DNA of 64,000 nt from Candidatus Methanophagales archaeon (GTDB taxonomy: Archaea; Halobacteriota; Syntropharchaeia; Alkanophagales; Methanospirareceae): contig JAUVZJ010000006.1 of assembly GCA_030602585.1 (NCBI GenBank), positions 1 through 64,000 on the forward strand. Direction: 5' to 3'. Below the pieces are notes generated by a model. It searched no databases, was not told where the DNA came from, and saw only the letters and a list, made by a program, of their open reading frames with translations. A program made the position numbers and the translations under genes. Shown here one piece after another: positions 28,149 to 37,831 of the stretch. Within the stretch, counting starts at the first letter, position 1; each line of letters begins with the position of its first letter.

Positions 28149-29383
28149 TACTCTTGAGCCAGAGCCTCAAATATCTTTTTACCAAGATTAGTGACCGAAA
28201 ACCATTCGATTCCCCAACCATGTCTCACGAAATATTCGTCCCTGTCCTTCTCATACCCAAAATCAAGAAGTCCAAACAACTTAAGTGCTGGCATGATTCT
28301 TTCCGCGAAAACGCTTAAAATGAATTCTGTCATCGCCCAATAACCTTCAAGCTCGTCTTCTGTATTCTGCAGTTCCATTCCGGCTTCCTTTAACTGTTCT
28401 TTAAACAAATATGTCTCTTCGGGTTCGCACTCTGAGAAAAGGAAAGCCATATCCCACCTTCTTGCTTGCACATACTCCGGTCTTCCTCCACTATACGGCG
28501 GTAAAAACTTCTCCCACCTCGTTCCATTCCACATCGCATCGAACAATAGCATAAATTGCTCCTTTAGCGAAAGCGTCTTGAAAATATCTATTCTTGGAGT
28601 CATCACTAATGTGTTTTTTGCGCTCACAACGAACAAGTCTAAAGTTATGCTTACGTTGTAAAACAGGTGGATGGTTCTCGAATCGGGTTGATTTGCAGTG
28701 CTTTTCAGTTCTTCTGGGCTGCTCATCAATTCGTTCAACGCAAAAACGTGTTTTCTACCGATGAAGCTACTCGCAGCAGTCAGTTTCATGCCGTTATTTG
28801 CTGATAGGTAGTTCAAGAACGTCTGGAAATCTCTTACAACTGATGTATTGCTTGACTTCAAATCTTCTTCCGAAAACGACTCGTTAATCTCTTCGCTCAC
28901 TTCATAATGTTGTTCGTAGTTCACTTCTATCTCTTCTTCTTGACCCATAAACCATCTTTCAAAATCTTCTTCCCATGTCTCGCTTTCCGGATCGAGTTCA
29001 AAGTAAGTTTCAAATCTGCGGATGTATTTTTGAGGGTCTTCGCATGCCGAAAGTATGTCATCCAGTTGTTCTTCTTCCACGTCGCCACGTTCATGAAGGA
29101 ACTTGTAGAATTTCTTGAATGCAACGAGTATGGGACGGACATCGCTCTTGCCACCGCCCACCTTTCGGATATACCAATTCCCGAGATAGTCTTCGATATC
29201 AGTGCCTGCAACTTCCAAAAGGCTTTTTCCCTCGTAACCGGTGAGGTAGTGGAAGGCGAAGAAGCTGATTTGTTCAGCGTGCGCTGAAGCTGTTTCTTTG
29301 CTTATTCCTTTTTCTGTCGTTAGATGGTCATAAAACTGTTTGGTTAATTTTTCCGTTTTCTTTTCTAAACTCCTGTGGGTCAT
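28148..29383 (-). CDS. Protein with N-terminal integrase/recombinase core-binding (SAM-like) domain, no catalytic domain
   Basis: 'TKQFYDHLTTEKGISKETASAHAEQISFFAFHYLTGYEG...FKKFYKFLHERG' resembles phage integrase N-terminal domain; no RHRY motifs found. Confidence 0.55.
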   Translation of the reverse strand: MTHRSLEKKTEKLTKQFYDHLTTEKGISKETASAHAEQISFFAFHYLTGYEGKSLLEVAGTDIEDYLGNWYIRKVGGGKSDVRPILVAFKKFYKFLHERGDVEEEQLDDILSACEDPQKYIRRFETYFELDPESETWEEDFERWFMGQEEEIEVNYEQHYEVSEEINESFSEEDLKSSNTSVVRDFQTFLNYLSANNGMKLTAASSFIGRKHVFALNELMSSPEELKSTANQPDSRTIHLFYNVSITLDLFVVSAKNTLVMTPRIDIFKTLSLKEQFMLLFDAMWNGTRWEKFLPPYSGGRPEYVQARRWDMAFLFSECEPEETYLFKEQLKEAGMELQNTEDELEGYWAMTEFILSVFAERIMPALKLFGLLDFGYEKDRDEYFVRHGWGIEWFSVTNLGKKIFEALAQE

Positions 29384-29385
29384 TT

Positions 29386-30618
29386 TTACGCCTCGGCAAG
29401 TTTTTGCTTCAGTTCTTCAAAAACACTTTCTTCGCCAAATTTTCCTTCTATTGGTTCAATATTATCTTTGATAGGCTCCAAATCGTCTCTTATTTTCTTT
29501 GCATTCGGATTTATCAAAAAAATCCTTATTTCCGGATTTCTTTTCACGGCATCGAAGAATACATTTCTGATATGTTCGTCTCCGAAGGAGTAGCCTATGA
29601 TAATGCAAATCTTCTCTGAACGCAAACTGGTTTTTAAGCGAGTGAACAACTCAAAAAAAGGGTCTTTGTAAACTTCTTTCTCTCGCATTGGGTATATCAT
29701 TGCGTTTTCGAGTTTACTTGGTTCAAGAGGGGTTTTAATTATCTCTTCTTTGTAGATATATTGGTCAATAGAACCATGCAGCTTTAAAAGCTTGATTTTG
29801 TATTTATTTTTGTCATATCTCTCGGGATCCCAATCTCCTATCCTTCTTTGCGGATCAGAGTATGTAAATCCATCGTAAAAATCATCAAATTTGTCTTTTG
29901 TTTCAATATATTTTTCAATAACCGTGTCATAGTTCGTTGTGAAGATGTTGAAGGAAGAGGAGCAATTTTCTAAAATCTTAAAGAGTCGGTCATATTTATC
30001 TTTAATGTCCGCCTTGATAGAATCATCATGTTTAATCTTCTCATTTATGTTACATTCCTTCTTGATAAATTCGATTATTTTCGATTTTAGGTTTTTTGAA
30101 AGGTTTTGATTAAGTAAGATTCTCATTCGGTTTAATTCTTTTTCTAAATTTTCGATTATTACGGGTGAATTATTAATTTGGTCTGCTATTTCATTATAGC
30201 GATTAGGTGTGAGATTCAGCATTTCTATTAATTGTGACCGAGGGGTTTGTTCTTCCATTATCTCTTTTAGCTCCTTGCTTGCATCAGCTAATTTACGCAT
30301 TCCTATACAACCTCTTTCTATGAAGGCATGATACCAATCTAAATAATTAGATTTTAGATATCTTATTGTAGGGTTGTCTGATGGTTTAGCCAGATCATTC
30401 AAGACTGTGAGAAGGTCTTCTAAATTATTAAATTCCATAGCATCAATGGCATAATATAGCACTTCATCATCCATTAGCTTCCGGTTACCCTCTCTCTTCA
30501 CCAAGTTATAATCTATAATTTTTTCGAATACACTACTCAATCCATCTTCTCCACTCATCGTTGGTATCCCAAACGGCTTAGAAGCCCCTGCACCTAAGAA
30601 AAGCATCATCTTAACCAC
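29386..30618 (-). CDS. SIR2-like domain protein (putative NADase effector)
   Basis: 'FLGAGASKPFGIPTMSGEDGL', 'FNIFTTNYDTVIEKYIE', 'KLHGSIDQYI', 'IIIGYSFGDEHIRNVFFDAV'. Confidence 0.88.
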   Translation of the reverse strand: MVKMMLFLGAGASKPFGIPTMSGEDGLSSVFEKIIDYNLVKREGNRKLMDDEVLYYAIDAMEFNNLEDLLTVLNDLAKPSDNPTIRYLKSNYLDWYHAFIERGCIGMRKLADASKELKEIMEEQTPRSQLIEMLNLTPNRYNEIADQINNSPVIIENLEKELNRMRILLNQNLSKNLKSKIIEFIKKECNINEKIKHDDSIKADIKDKYDRLFKILENCSSSFNIFTTNYDTVIEKYIETKDKFDDFYDGFTYSDPQRRIGDWDPERYDKNKYKIKLLKLHGSIDQYIYKEEIIKTPLEPSKLENAMIYPMREKEVYKDPFFELFTRLKTSLRSEKICIIIGYSFGDEHIRNVFFDAVKRNPEIRIFLINPNAKKIRDDLEPIKDNIEPIEGKFGEESVFEELKQKLAEA

Positions 30619-32684
30619 CCTCCTTTTTGAAGTTCTTTTCTTAGTCTCGGATTGAGACGATTGGTAATTTCTTGGGCTATTTTTTTACTTGCCGCTGCAA
30701 TACCTTCCACACACCATCCAATCTTTCCTATATCCTCTTCCTTTTCTATTTTCGTTAAAAGAACGTCAACATTAATGCGATTGACAATTTCTCTGGCTAC
30801 TTCTTCACCTGCCACTGCAATACCTCCCAGACACCATCCAATCATTCTTATATCCTCTTCTATTTCTATTCTCTTTAAAACGCTATCAACCAATTTCAAT
30901 CCTGCTTCTTTACTTGCCGCTGCAATACCCACTACACAAAATACTATATTTCTTGATGCGTCCTCTTCTATTTTTATTTTCGATGAAAGAGTGTCAATAT
31001 TAATGCAACTGACAATTTCTCGTGCTACTTCTTTATTTGCCCCCGCAATATACCTCGCGCACCATCCTATCTTTCCTATATTCTCTTCTTTCACTATGCC
31101 CTTTTTAATTGATTTTTGTATTTTATCATCTTCAATCAATTGTTCTAGTAATGTTCTTCCTCCTTTCTTCATGAAACAGTCTCCTCCGAGCTGAATCACA
31201 ACATCAATAGCATTTCTTGGATCCGTGCTTGTCAGGTATTTGTAAAACAAGCAATATTGTAGTAAATCCTCATCTTTCTGTTTTAGGATTTCCTCTTTGC
31301 TTCTTTCTCCGAGAGAAGGATATGCTTGGTATGCTCTAAAATATAATTCAGCAATAGAAGAGTGTATAAGCGAAAGCATTCTATTTCTTCCTATCTCCTC
31401 CGTTTCAATTATTTCCGAAAGTTCCATCAGTTCATTGATTTTGTCCTCCTCTAATTCAAGTTGCTCTTCCAGAAAGTTTCGCGCAACAGGAATTTCAAAC
31501 CTGTAAAAAACGGACAAAGGAAGAAAAACATCTTCTGCATTTATTCTTGGTTTGTCTTTCCCTGCATTTATATCTCTAATCGAATCTCTTATCTTCTCGT
31601 AAATCTCTTTTTCTTCTACGGTATCCTTTTTCGGATTATACGACTTTAATGCCCATGATAAATGCCAAAGGTCTTTCTTGTATTATTCAAGGTTTTTTGA
31701 TACCGTTTTTATTCTTTTGTCGCTAAAACCATATTCTCTCTTCAAAAACCGCTTTATCATCTCTTCTGTTATGTCTTCCGCATGTATCTCTATTTTACTC
31801 AAATGCTCAAATACCGAAGCTTCCTTTGGGTGTTCTCCTTGAATCTCTCTTGTTGGTCGAGACCCGATTAGAAGTCTTGTCTTCAAATTCCGGTTTTTAA
31901 AATCCCTGACTAATCGCTCGCATTCAGTAGGAAGAAGATGCGTATCGTCAACGATAAAAACCGTTTTTTTATCTTTTATCTCAGAAATATCATCAAAATA
32001 ACGTTTGACCGCATCTCTTGAATGCCTTTTGAGTTCCACAATATAAACATCTTTATTTTCATTTGCAAGTTTGAAACCGATATTTTTCAGAATAACTGAT
32101 TTCCCGGAAGCTGGCTCACCCAAAACCAGTTGAATATTGTCGTTTTCCAGCTTCTTTATAATCTCATTTACTTCTTTTCGTTCAACAACAAGACATTCTT
32201 CAAAGTCTATCCATTCAGGCTCTTTCTTGAAAAAATCACTTCCAACGGATTCTCCTTTTCTCAAAATGGATTGGATAGTGGGTATGGTTATTTCTGGTGG
32301 CTTTACTTCTATTCCTCGTGTGTGAATTTCAATCAAATGAAGCAATAACTCTTTGATCTCCTCGTGGTCTGCTCTAAGTTCTTTAAAAGAATAAAGCGTG
32401 ATTTCCTGAATATCCTTTAAATACTTAACTGAAACTCCTACCTTCTCGCTAATTTCATTAAATTGACTCTCAGACAACCCCTTCAACTCTTTTATAAGCT
32501 CTTCTTTTTCATCTGGCGAGAACTCATCAAAAGCGTTCTTTATAATTTGTCCTACAACGGGGATAGCACCTACAGCTTCTTTTACAGCAAACTTAGCAAT
32601 ATCTTCAGGCTTTATCTCACTCAACCGTTCACTCAACCCTTTTTTCGTCTTTTCAAACAGGATTTTAAGTTTTTCAGATACCAT
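30606..32684 (-). pseudogene. P-loop (STAND/AAA-like) ATPase with C-terminal helical repeats, interrupted by in-frame TAA at 31683-31685
   Basis: Walker A 'LGEPASGKSVILKNIG', Walker B 'KTVFIVDDTHLLP'; frame after TAA is open and reads YKKDLWHLSWALKSYNPKKDTVEEKEIYEKIRDSIRDINAGKDKPRINAEDVFLPLSVFYRFE..., continuing to repeated 'IGWCxxGIAxAxKExAxEIVxRI' units. Confidence 0.8.
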
Positions 32685-32866
32685 CTCTAAAATCTCTATT
32701 GGCTATACTATCATAAAATAGTTCCAATGCTCAACTAAAGCCTTCGCAGAATCCCTCAGTGGAATAACGTAATCGCTTACAAACTTCTTCCACTCACCCC
32801 TATCCGCATTTTATATTCATACGATACCTTTTTCTTAGCGCCGATAATTTTTAATAATAATGTGCT

Positions 32867-33547
32867 ATGCAAAGGAAATATAAAAAACATGGTTTCTTCA
32901 GTTTCTCGGACAGCAAGAACAGAGAACTCTGGTGCTTGAAGCATGGCGAATCGGAAATAAACACCGTATGCAGGGTCTTGGAAGTATCAAGAAAGGAGAT
33001 AAGGACGAGAGAGGAGGAGAAAAAAGTTATTCTTAACGGAATAATTGCTGACGATACCGCGAAATTACCTTTTGTTTCGTGGGAAGAGCGAGAAGAGCTT
33101 GTGAAGGACAAGGTAGTGCAAATAGAGAATGCATACGTGAAGAGGTGGCAGGGAATGGTTACGTTGTATGCAGGTAAAAACGCGAAAGTGCGCGTAATCG
33201 AAAATGAAATTGATTTTCCCAGTTGGGTTGAGTTGATGAAGCCTAAGAAGAGGACGATAGAGGAAATAGTCGGCTGTGAAGGTGCATTTGATGTAATAGT
33301 GGAAGGAAATATAATATCAATGGCGGAAGAGGAAAATAAAAAGGCGCGGGTATTAGACGATGGCACGGGCGCACTGTTTCTCATGCTGAGAGAAGAAGAA
33401 CGTATTTTGTTTGGAATGCCAGTTAAGGCGAGGGGAAATGTGGTGGAATCGGAAGGAGGCTATGTGTTAATGGCGGAAGAAGTTAAAATACTGGGTGAAG
33501 AGTTTATAATAGAAGAGATGAGGAACTTTTTGTGCAGATATACGTGA
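32867..33547 (+). CDS. RPA-like OB-fold single-stranded DNA-binding protein
   Basis: Two OB-like segments: 'VILNGIIADDTAKLPFVSWEE...VVQIENAYVKRWQGMVTLYAGKNAKV' and 'GAFDVIVEGNIISM...RVLDDGTGALFLML'. Confidence 0.65.
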   Translation: MQRKYKKHGFFSFSDSKNRELWCLKHGESEINTVCRVLEVSRKEIRTREEEKKVILNGIIADDTAKLPFVSWEEREELVKDKVVQIENAYVKRWQGMVTLYAGKNAKVRVIENEIDFPSWVELMKPKKRTIEEIVGCEGAFDVIVEGNIISMAEEENKKARVLDDGTGALFLMLREEERILFGMPVKARGNVVESEGGYVLMAEEVKILGEEFIIEEMRNFLCRYT

Positions 33548-33569
33548 ATCTTATGGATTTCGAGCAATA

Positions 33570-33750
33570 AACTTGACTTTGTCATATTTAAAATTTACCG
33601 CCGAGAACGCGGAATTAGAGGTTTAGTTTATTAGCGGTTCAGCTCGTTAGCTAAACCCCTAAACCTCCAAAAACCCCTACCTCCAAACCCCTAAACCTAC
33701 ATCCTCTGCGTTCTCCGTGAACTCTGCGGTTAATCTGACAATGTCAAGTT
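33570..33750. repeat. 181-bp long imperfect hairpin / MITE-like element
   Basis: Outer arms AACTTGACTTTGTCA / TGACAATGTCAAGTT (15 bp, one mismatch), inner arms ACCGC/GCGGT, GAGAACGC/GCGTTCTC, GAGGTTTAG/CTAAACCT. Confidence 0.65.
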
Positions 33751-33870
33751 AAATGCAGATTGAAAAACGTAAAATACTTTTTCTTTTTAAAGAAATTTAG
33801 TTTCACATTGTTTTTTATATAAGTTTTGTCATAAACAAAAAGGAGGAGAGGAAATAGGGGGGAGATACGA

Positions 33871-35058
33871 ATGAGGGATGTAGCGATAATAGGAATTGGG
33901 CATACGAAGTTTGGACGAGCCACGAAGATGTCTCATGAGTTATTTTCAGATGCGACACTGCAAGCAATGGACGATGCGGGTGTGGAATTGAAGGAGATAG
34001 AAGCTTTATTTCAAGGCGCTGCTCTTCCGGGTTTTGAAGAAGGGCAGGTAATGCCCGCGGCGTTCTCAGCCGCTGACCTCAACCTGGGACCTATACCTGC
34101 GACGCGATGTGAAGGCGCATGTGCATCTGCATCTGTTGCAATAAGAGATGGCGCAATGTGGGTCGGTGCCGGGGAATACGATATGGTGATAGCGGGAGGA
34201 GTGGAAAAAGCTTTGATGATGGGGACATCATTTGCATCAAGGACATTTGCAATGGCCTGTCATGCGCCAACAGAAGGACCTGTGGGGCTCACATTTCCAG
34301 GCGTATTCGCAATGGCTGCGAGACTCTATTCGATAAATTATGACATGCCACTTGATACAGTCAGAGAAAAAATGGCGTCTGTTTCAGTAAAGAACCACAG
34401 GCACGGTGCTTTAAATCCTTTAGCGCAGTTCTATAAGAAGTTAGGTGACCTGAAGGTAGAGGACGTAATAAATTCAAAATTTGTAGCCGACCCGATAACG
34501 CTTCTGGACTGCTGCCCGTTTTCAGATGGAGCATCTGCTCTTGTGCTCTGTTCCGCAGAGGAAGCGAGGAAATATACTGATGAGCCGATTTACATATTGG
34601 GAATGGGACAGGGTTCAGGTGGTCCATTATCGAAGATGGCGGACTTAACAAAGCCAGTTTCGAGGATAAGCTCTGCGAAGATGGCGTTTAAGCAAGCAGG
34701 TCTCAGCCCGGAAGATATTGATATGCTGGAAGTTCACGATTGTTTTACGATTGCGGAATTGATCGCACTTGAGTGTATGGGTTTCTTTGATTGGGGAGAA
34801 GCGGCAGATGCAACCGCAGATGGACAAACGGAGATAGGTGGGGAAATACCTGTAAATATGTCTGGCGGGTTAATAGGCAAGGGGCATCCAATAGGTGCAA
34901 CGGGGGCTTCTCAGGTTTACTGGGTCGTTAAGCAGATGAGGGGAGAAGCACCAAGAGGTAATCAAATTGACCCTGTTCCGGAGTATGGAATGACCGATAC
35001 ACTTGGAGGCGACTTCGGAACGTTGTGCCATTTTATACTTGGAAGGTCGAAGAAATAG
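33871..35058 (+). CDS. Thiolase / acetyl-CoA C-acyltransferase (archaeal type)
   Basis: 'GACASASVAIRDGAMWVGAGEYDMVIAGGVEKAL', 'VHDCFTIAELIALE', 'NMSGGLIGKGHPIGATGASQ'. Confidence 0.93.
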   Translation: MRDVAIIGIGHTKFGRATKMSHELFSDATLQAMDDAGVELKEIEALFQGAALPGFEEGQVMPAAFSAADLNLGPIPATRCEGACASASVAIRDGAMWVGAGEYDMVIAGGVEKALMMGTSFASRTFAMACHAPTEGPVGLTFPGVFAMAARLYSINYDMPLDTVREKMASVSVKNHRHGALNPLAQFYKKLGDLKVEDVINSKFVADPITLLDCCPFSDGASALVLCSAEEARKYTDEPIYILGMGQGSGGPLSKMADLTKPVSRISSAKMAFKQAGLSPEDIDMLEVHDCFTIAELIALECMGFFDWGEAADATADGQTEIGGEIPVNMSGGLIGKGHPIGATGASQVYWVVKQMRGEAPRGNQIDPVPEYGMTDTLGGDFGTLCHFILGRSKK

Positions 35059-35060
35059 AA

Positions 35061-35513
35061 ATGGTAGGAAAAGAGCGGGAGGAAATGGAGAAAGAACTGA
35101 AGGGATATACGGTTTTAACGCATGCGGAATATGAGGAAGGGATAAAGGAAGGGAAATTGTTAGGGCTGAGGTGTGCATCATGCAAAAAGATAACTTGCCA
35201 TCCAATGCCTGTTTGCCAGTGGTGCAGCGGGAGGAGTCTTGAGAGAACAGAATTGAGCGGAGAAGGCGAGTTGATGACGTTTACGATAATCCGGGTGCCA
35301 GCAGAGGGATTTGAAGATGACGTCCCTTATATCCCATGTCTGGTGAAAACAAAGGAGGGACCCTGTGTCGTAGGACGGCTTGATTACGATGCTGAACGTG
35401 CCTCGCAAGTGTTAATTAGTAAGCAGGTGAAACTGAGTGGTGCATATACCCATAAAGGCGATAAATTCTCCGGAGGGACTCATACATGCCCGGTTTTTGA
35501 AGTTATAGGATGA
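35061..35513 (+). CDS. DUF35 OB-fold/zinc-ribbon protein (thiolase partner)
   Basis: 'GLRCASCKKITCHPMPVCQWC' and OB 'GELMTFTIIRVPAEGFEDDVPYIPCLVKTKEGP'; start revised from 35025 to ATG 35061. Confidence 0.88.
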   Translation: MVGKEREEMEKELKGYTVLTHAEYEEGIKEGKLLGLRCASCKKITCHPMPVCQWCSGRSLERTELSGEGELMTFTIIRVPAEGFEDDVPYIPCLVKTKEGPCVVGRLDYDAERASQVLISKQVKLSGAYTHKGDKFSGGTHTCPVFEVIG

Positions 35514-35544
35514 AAATATTTATGAAAAGGATAAAAGAAGTGCC

Positions 35545-36405
35545 ATGAACGGAAAGAAAGTTTGTGTTCTGGGAATAGGTGTAATGGGAAGTGGAATAGC
35601 GCAGGTATGTGCTCAAACGGGTTACGACGTATCAGTTGTGAGCAGGAGTGAAGAATCACTGGAAAAGGGAGTTGGAAAAATAAAAAAAGACCTTTCGAGA
35701 CTTGCGAAAAAAGGGCATATAAAACAGGAGGAGACGGAGCGGATTGTGGATGTGATAAGCGCAAATGCGACAACGAGCATGGAAGAGGGTGCAAAGGGTG
35801 CGGATTTTGTAATTGAAGCGGTGTATGAGGACATGGAACTGAAGCAGGAGATATTCAGAGACTTGGATAGGATATGTCCAGAGCATACTATTCTCGGGAG
35901 TAATACCTCTACATTTCCTATTACCGCTTTAGCTTCAGTAACAAAAAGACCGGATAAGGTAATTGGAATCCATTTCATGAATCCCGTGCCTTTAATGAAG
36001 GGAGTGGAGATAATAAAATCGCTATTAACTTCTGAGGATACGCTAAGTAAAACGCTGGCATTCGTACATTCGCTGGGTAAGGAGACGGTTATTGTTAAGG
36101 ATTCGCCAGGGTTCGTTACGACCCGAATGATGTGTCTTATTTTGAATGAGGCGGTAAAGATGCGAGAAAACGAGCTCGCTACCGTAGAGGATATAGATAA
36201 AATATTAAAGCTTTCTTTTAACTGGCCTATGGGTCCTTTTCAGCTTTTAGACTTGATAGGGATAGACATTGTGGTAGCAGTGCTCAATACCATTTACAAT
36301 GAGACCGGTTTGGATAGATTTAAACCCGCGGTTCTTATGGTGCAGATGGTAAGAGCAGGATGGACCGGGATGAAAGCAGGGAAGGGGTTCTATGAGTATA
36401 GGTAG
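35545..36405 (+). CDS. 3-hydroxyacyl-CoA dehydrogenase
   Basis: 'VLGIGVMGSGIAQVCAQTGYDVSVVSRS', 'GIHFMNPVPLMKGVEII', 'KDSPGFVTTRMMC'. Confidence 0.94.
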   Translation: MNGKKVCVLGIGVMGSGIAQVCAQTGYDVSVVSRSEESLEKGVGKIKKDLSRLAKKGHIKQEETERIVDVISANATTSMEEGAKGADFVIEAVYEDMELKQEIFRDLDRICPEHTILGSNTSTFPITALASVTKRPDKVIGIHFMNPVPLMKGVEIIKSLLTSEDTLSKTLAFVHSLGKETVIVKDSPGFVTTRMMCLILNEAVKMRENELATVEDIDKILKLSFNWPMGPFQLLDLIGIDIVVAVLNTIYNETGLDRFKPAVLMVQMVRAGWTGMKAGKGFYEYR

Positions 36406-36504
36406 GTGTTAGGTAAAAGATGTGTTATAGCTGATGAAAGGGGCTACTTTTATAAGCGGAGAAGACAAAATATCTTAAATAATAAAAAGGTGGAACAAAC
36501 AATT

Positions 36505-36684
36505 ATGGCTCTGGAAGAAGAGATAAGAATTTTGAGGCAGGATGTGGAATATATCAAAGGAGCTTTAGCAGAGCTTGTGGAGGATTCTGTGCTAACGAGC
36601 GAGGAAGAGGGGCTGATAAGGAAAGCGACGGAAGCTGTGCGCCGGGGCGACCTATCGTGCTTCATAAAGGCGGAAGAGATATGA
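36505..36684 (+). CDS. RelB-like antitoxin candidate
   Basis: Small acidic ORF MALEEEIRILRQDVEYIKGALAELVEDSVLTSEEEGLIRKATEAVRRGDLSCFIKAEEI overlapping (ATGA) a RelE-like gene. Confidence 0.65.
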   Translation: MALEEEIRILRQDVEYIKGALAELVEDSVLTSEEEGLIRKATEAVRRGDLSCFIKAEEI

Positions 36685-36935
36685 GCTACGAGGTCAGGGT
36701 CCACGAAAGTGTGAAAAATCTTCTCAAAAGGATTCCAAAGGAGGATAGGAATAGACTCAAAAGTCTTATTTTATCGCTTGAAAAACCTTATGACGTGCCA
36801 CATGTGAAAATAAAAGGAAAAGAAGGTGTTTACAGGGCACGGCTTGGAAAATACCGAATCCTTTACTCGATATTCGAGGAAGAAAGGCTCGTTCTCGTCC
36901 TAAAAGTGGATAAAAGAGAGCGAGTTTATAGATGA
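36681..36935 (+). CDS. RelE/ParE-family toxin
   Basis: 'YEVRVHESVKNLLKRIPKEDRNRL...VYRARLGKYRILYSIFEEERLVLVLKVDKRERVYR'. Confidence 0.88.
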   Translation: MSYEVRVHESVKNLLKRIPKEDRNRLKSLILSLEKPYDVPHVKIKGKEGVYRARLGKYRILYSIFEEERLVLVLKVDKRERVYR

Positions 36936-37036
36936 GTGTAGTGTGTCTCAAAAATGAATTAGTGGAAGAAACGTAGATACCTACCATCAGGTTCTTTTGG
37001 TAAAGCTTTTCTTTTAAGAAGTGGTTTGCGATATTA

Positions 37037-37831
37037 ATGACTGACGAAAAGAAATACGAAAATGTATTGTATAAGAAGAAGGAAAAAGTTGCGACAATAA
37101 CATTTGACAGGCCGAAAGCGTTGAATGCATTGAATACAGCTCTATTGACGGATTTACGAGATGCATTAGAGGATGCAGAAGCCGATGTCGAGGTGCGTGC
37201 AGTTGTAATAACAGGAGCGGGCGATAAGGCGTTCTGTGCCGGTGCCGATATTGTAGAGTTGCTTGAGAAGAGTTCCGTAGAAGCAAGCGAGTGGTCGAGG
37301 TGGATTCATGGGATAACAACGAACATGGAAAAGATGCGGAAGCCGATAATAGCAAAGATAAACGGGTTCTGTTTGGGTGGTGGGTTGGAGCTTGCGATGG
37401 CATGTGATTGCAGGATTGCATCAGAAAAAGCGATATTTGGTCAGCCGGAGATAAACCTGGCGATTATTCCGGGTGGCGGCGGCACACAAAGACTAACGAG
37501 GTTGGTAGGGCGGACGAAAGCGATGGAAATGCTGATGTCCGGCGAGCACATAGACGCCGAAGAAGCTTTTCGGTTAACACTCGTGAATAAAGTCGTCCCC
37601 GCAGATGAACTCGACAGTGCGGTTGATGAACTTGTCAAAAAACTGCTTTCTAAAAGTGCTGTTACGCTCGGAATAATAAAGGATGCGGTGAACAGGGGTA
37701 TAGAAATGGACCTGGAGCAGGCATTGCAGTACGAAGCGGAATGCTTCGGGTCGGCACTTGCGACTGAGGATGCGAGGGGAGGGTTAAAGGCTTTTTTGGA
37801 GAGGCGGAAGGCGGGGTTTAAAGGGAAGTGA
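37037..37831 (+). CDS. Enoyl-CoA hydratase/isomerase (crotonase)
   Basis: 'ALNTALLTDLRDALEDAEAD', 'GAGDKAFCAGADI', 'FCLGGGLELAMACDCRIASEKAIFGQPEINLAIIPGGGGTQRL'. Confidence 0.95.
   Translation: MTDEKKYENVLYKKKEKVATITFDRPKALNALNTALLTDLRDALEDAEADVEVRAVVITGAGDKAFCAGADIVELLEKSSVEASEWSRWIHGITTNMEKMRKPIIAKINGFCLGGGLELAMACDCRIASEKAIFGQPEINLAIIPGGGGTQRLTRLVGRTKAMEMLMSGEHIDAEEAFRLTLVNKVVPADELDSAVDELVKKLLSKSAVTLGIIKDAVNRGIEMDLEQALQYEAECFGSALATEDARGGLKAFLERRKAGFKGK

Noticed and set aside
32851-33384. 177-aa minus-strand ORF
   Set aside because: Ser/Phe-rich antisense shadow of the RPA-like gene on the + strand.
33650-33715. CCCTAAACCTCC tracts resembling telomeric repeats
   Set aside because: Short, irregular, and explained as the loop and arms of the 181-bp hairpin; no tandem array.
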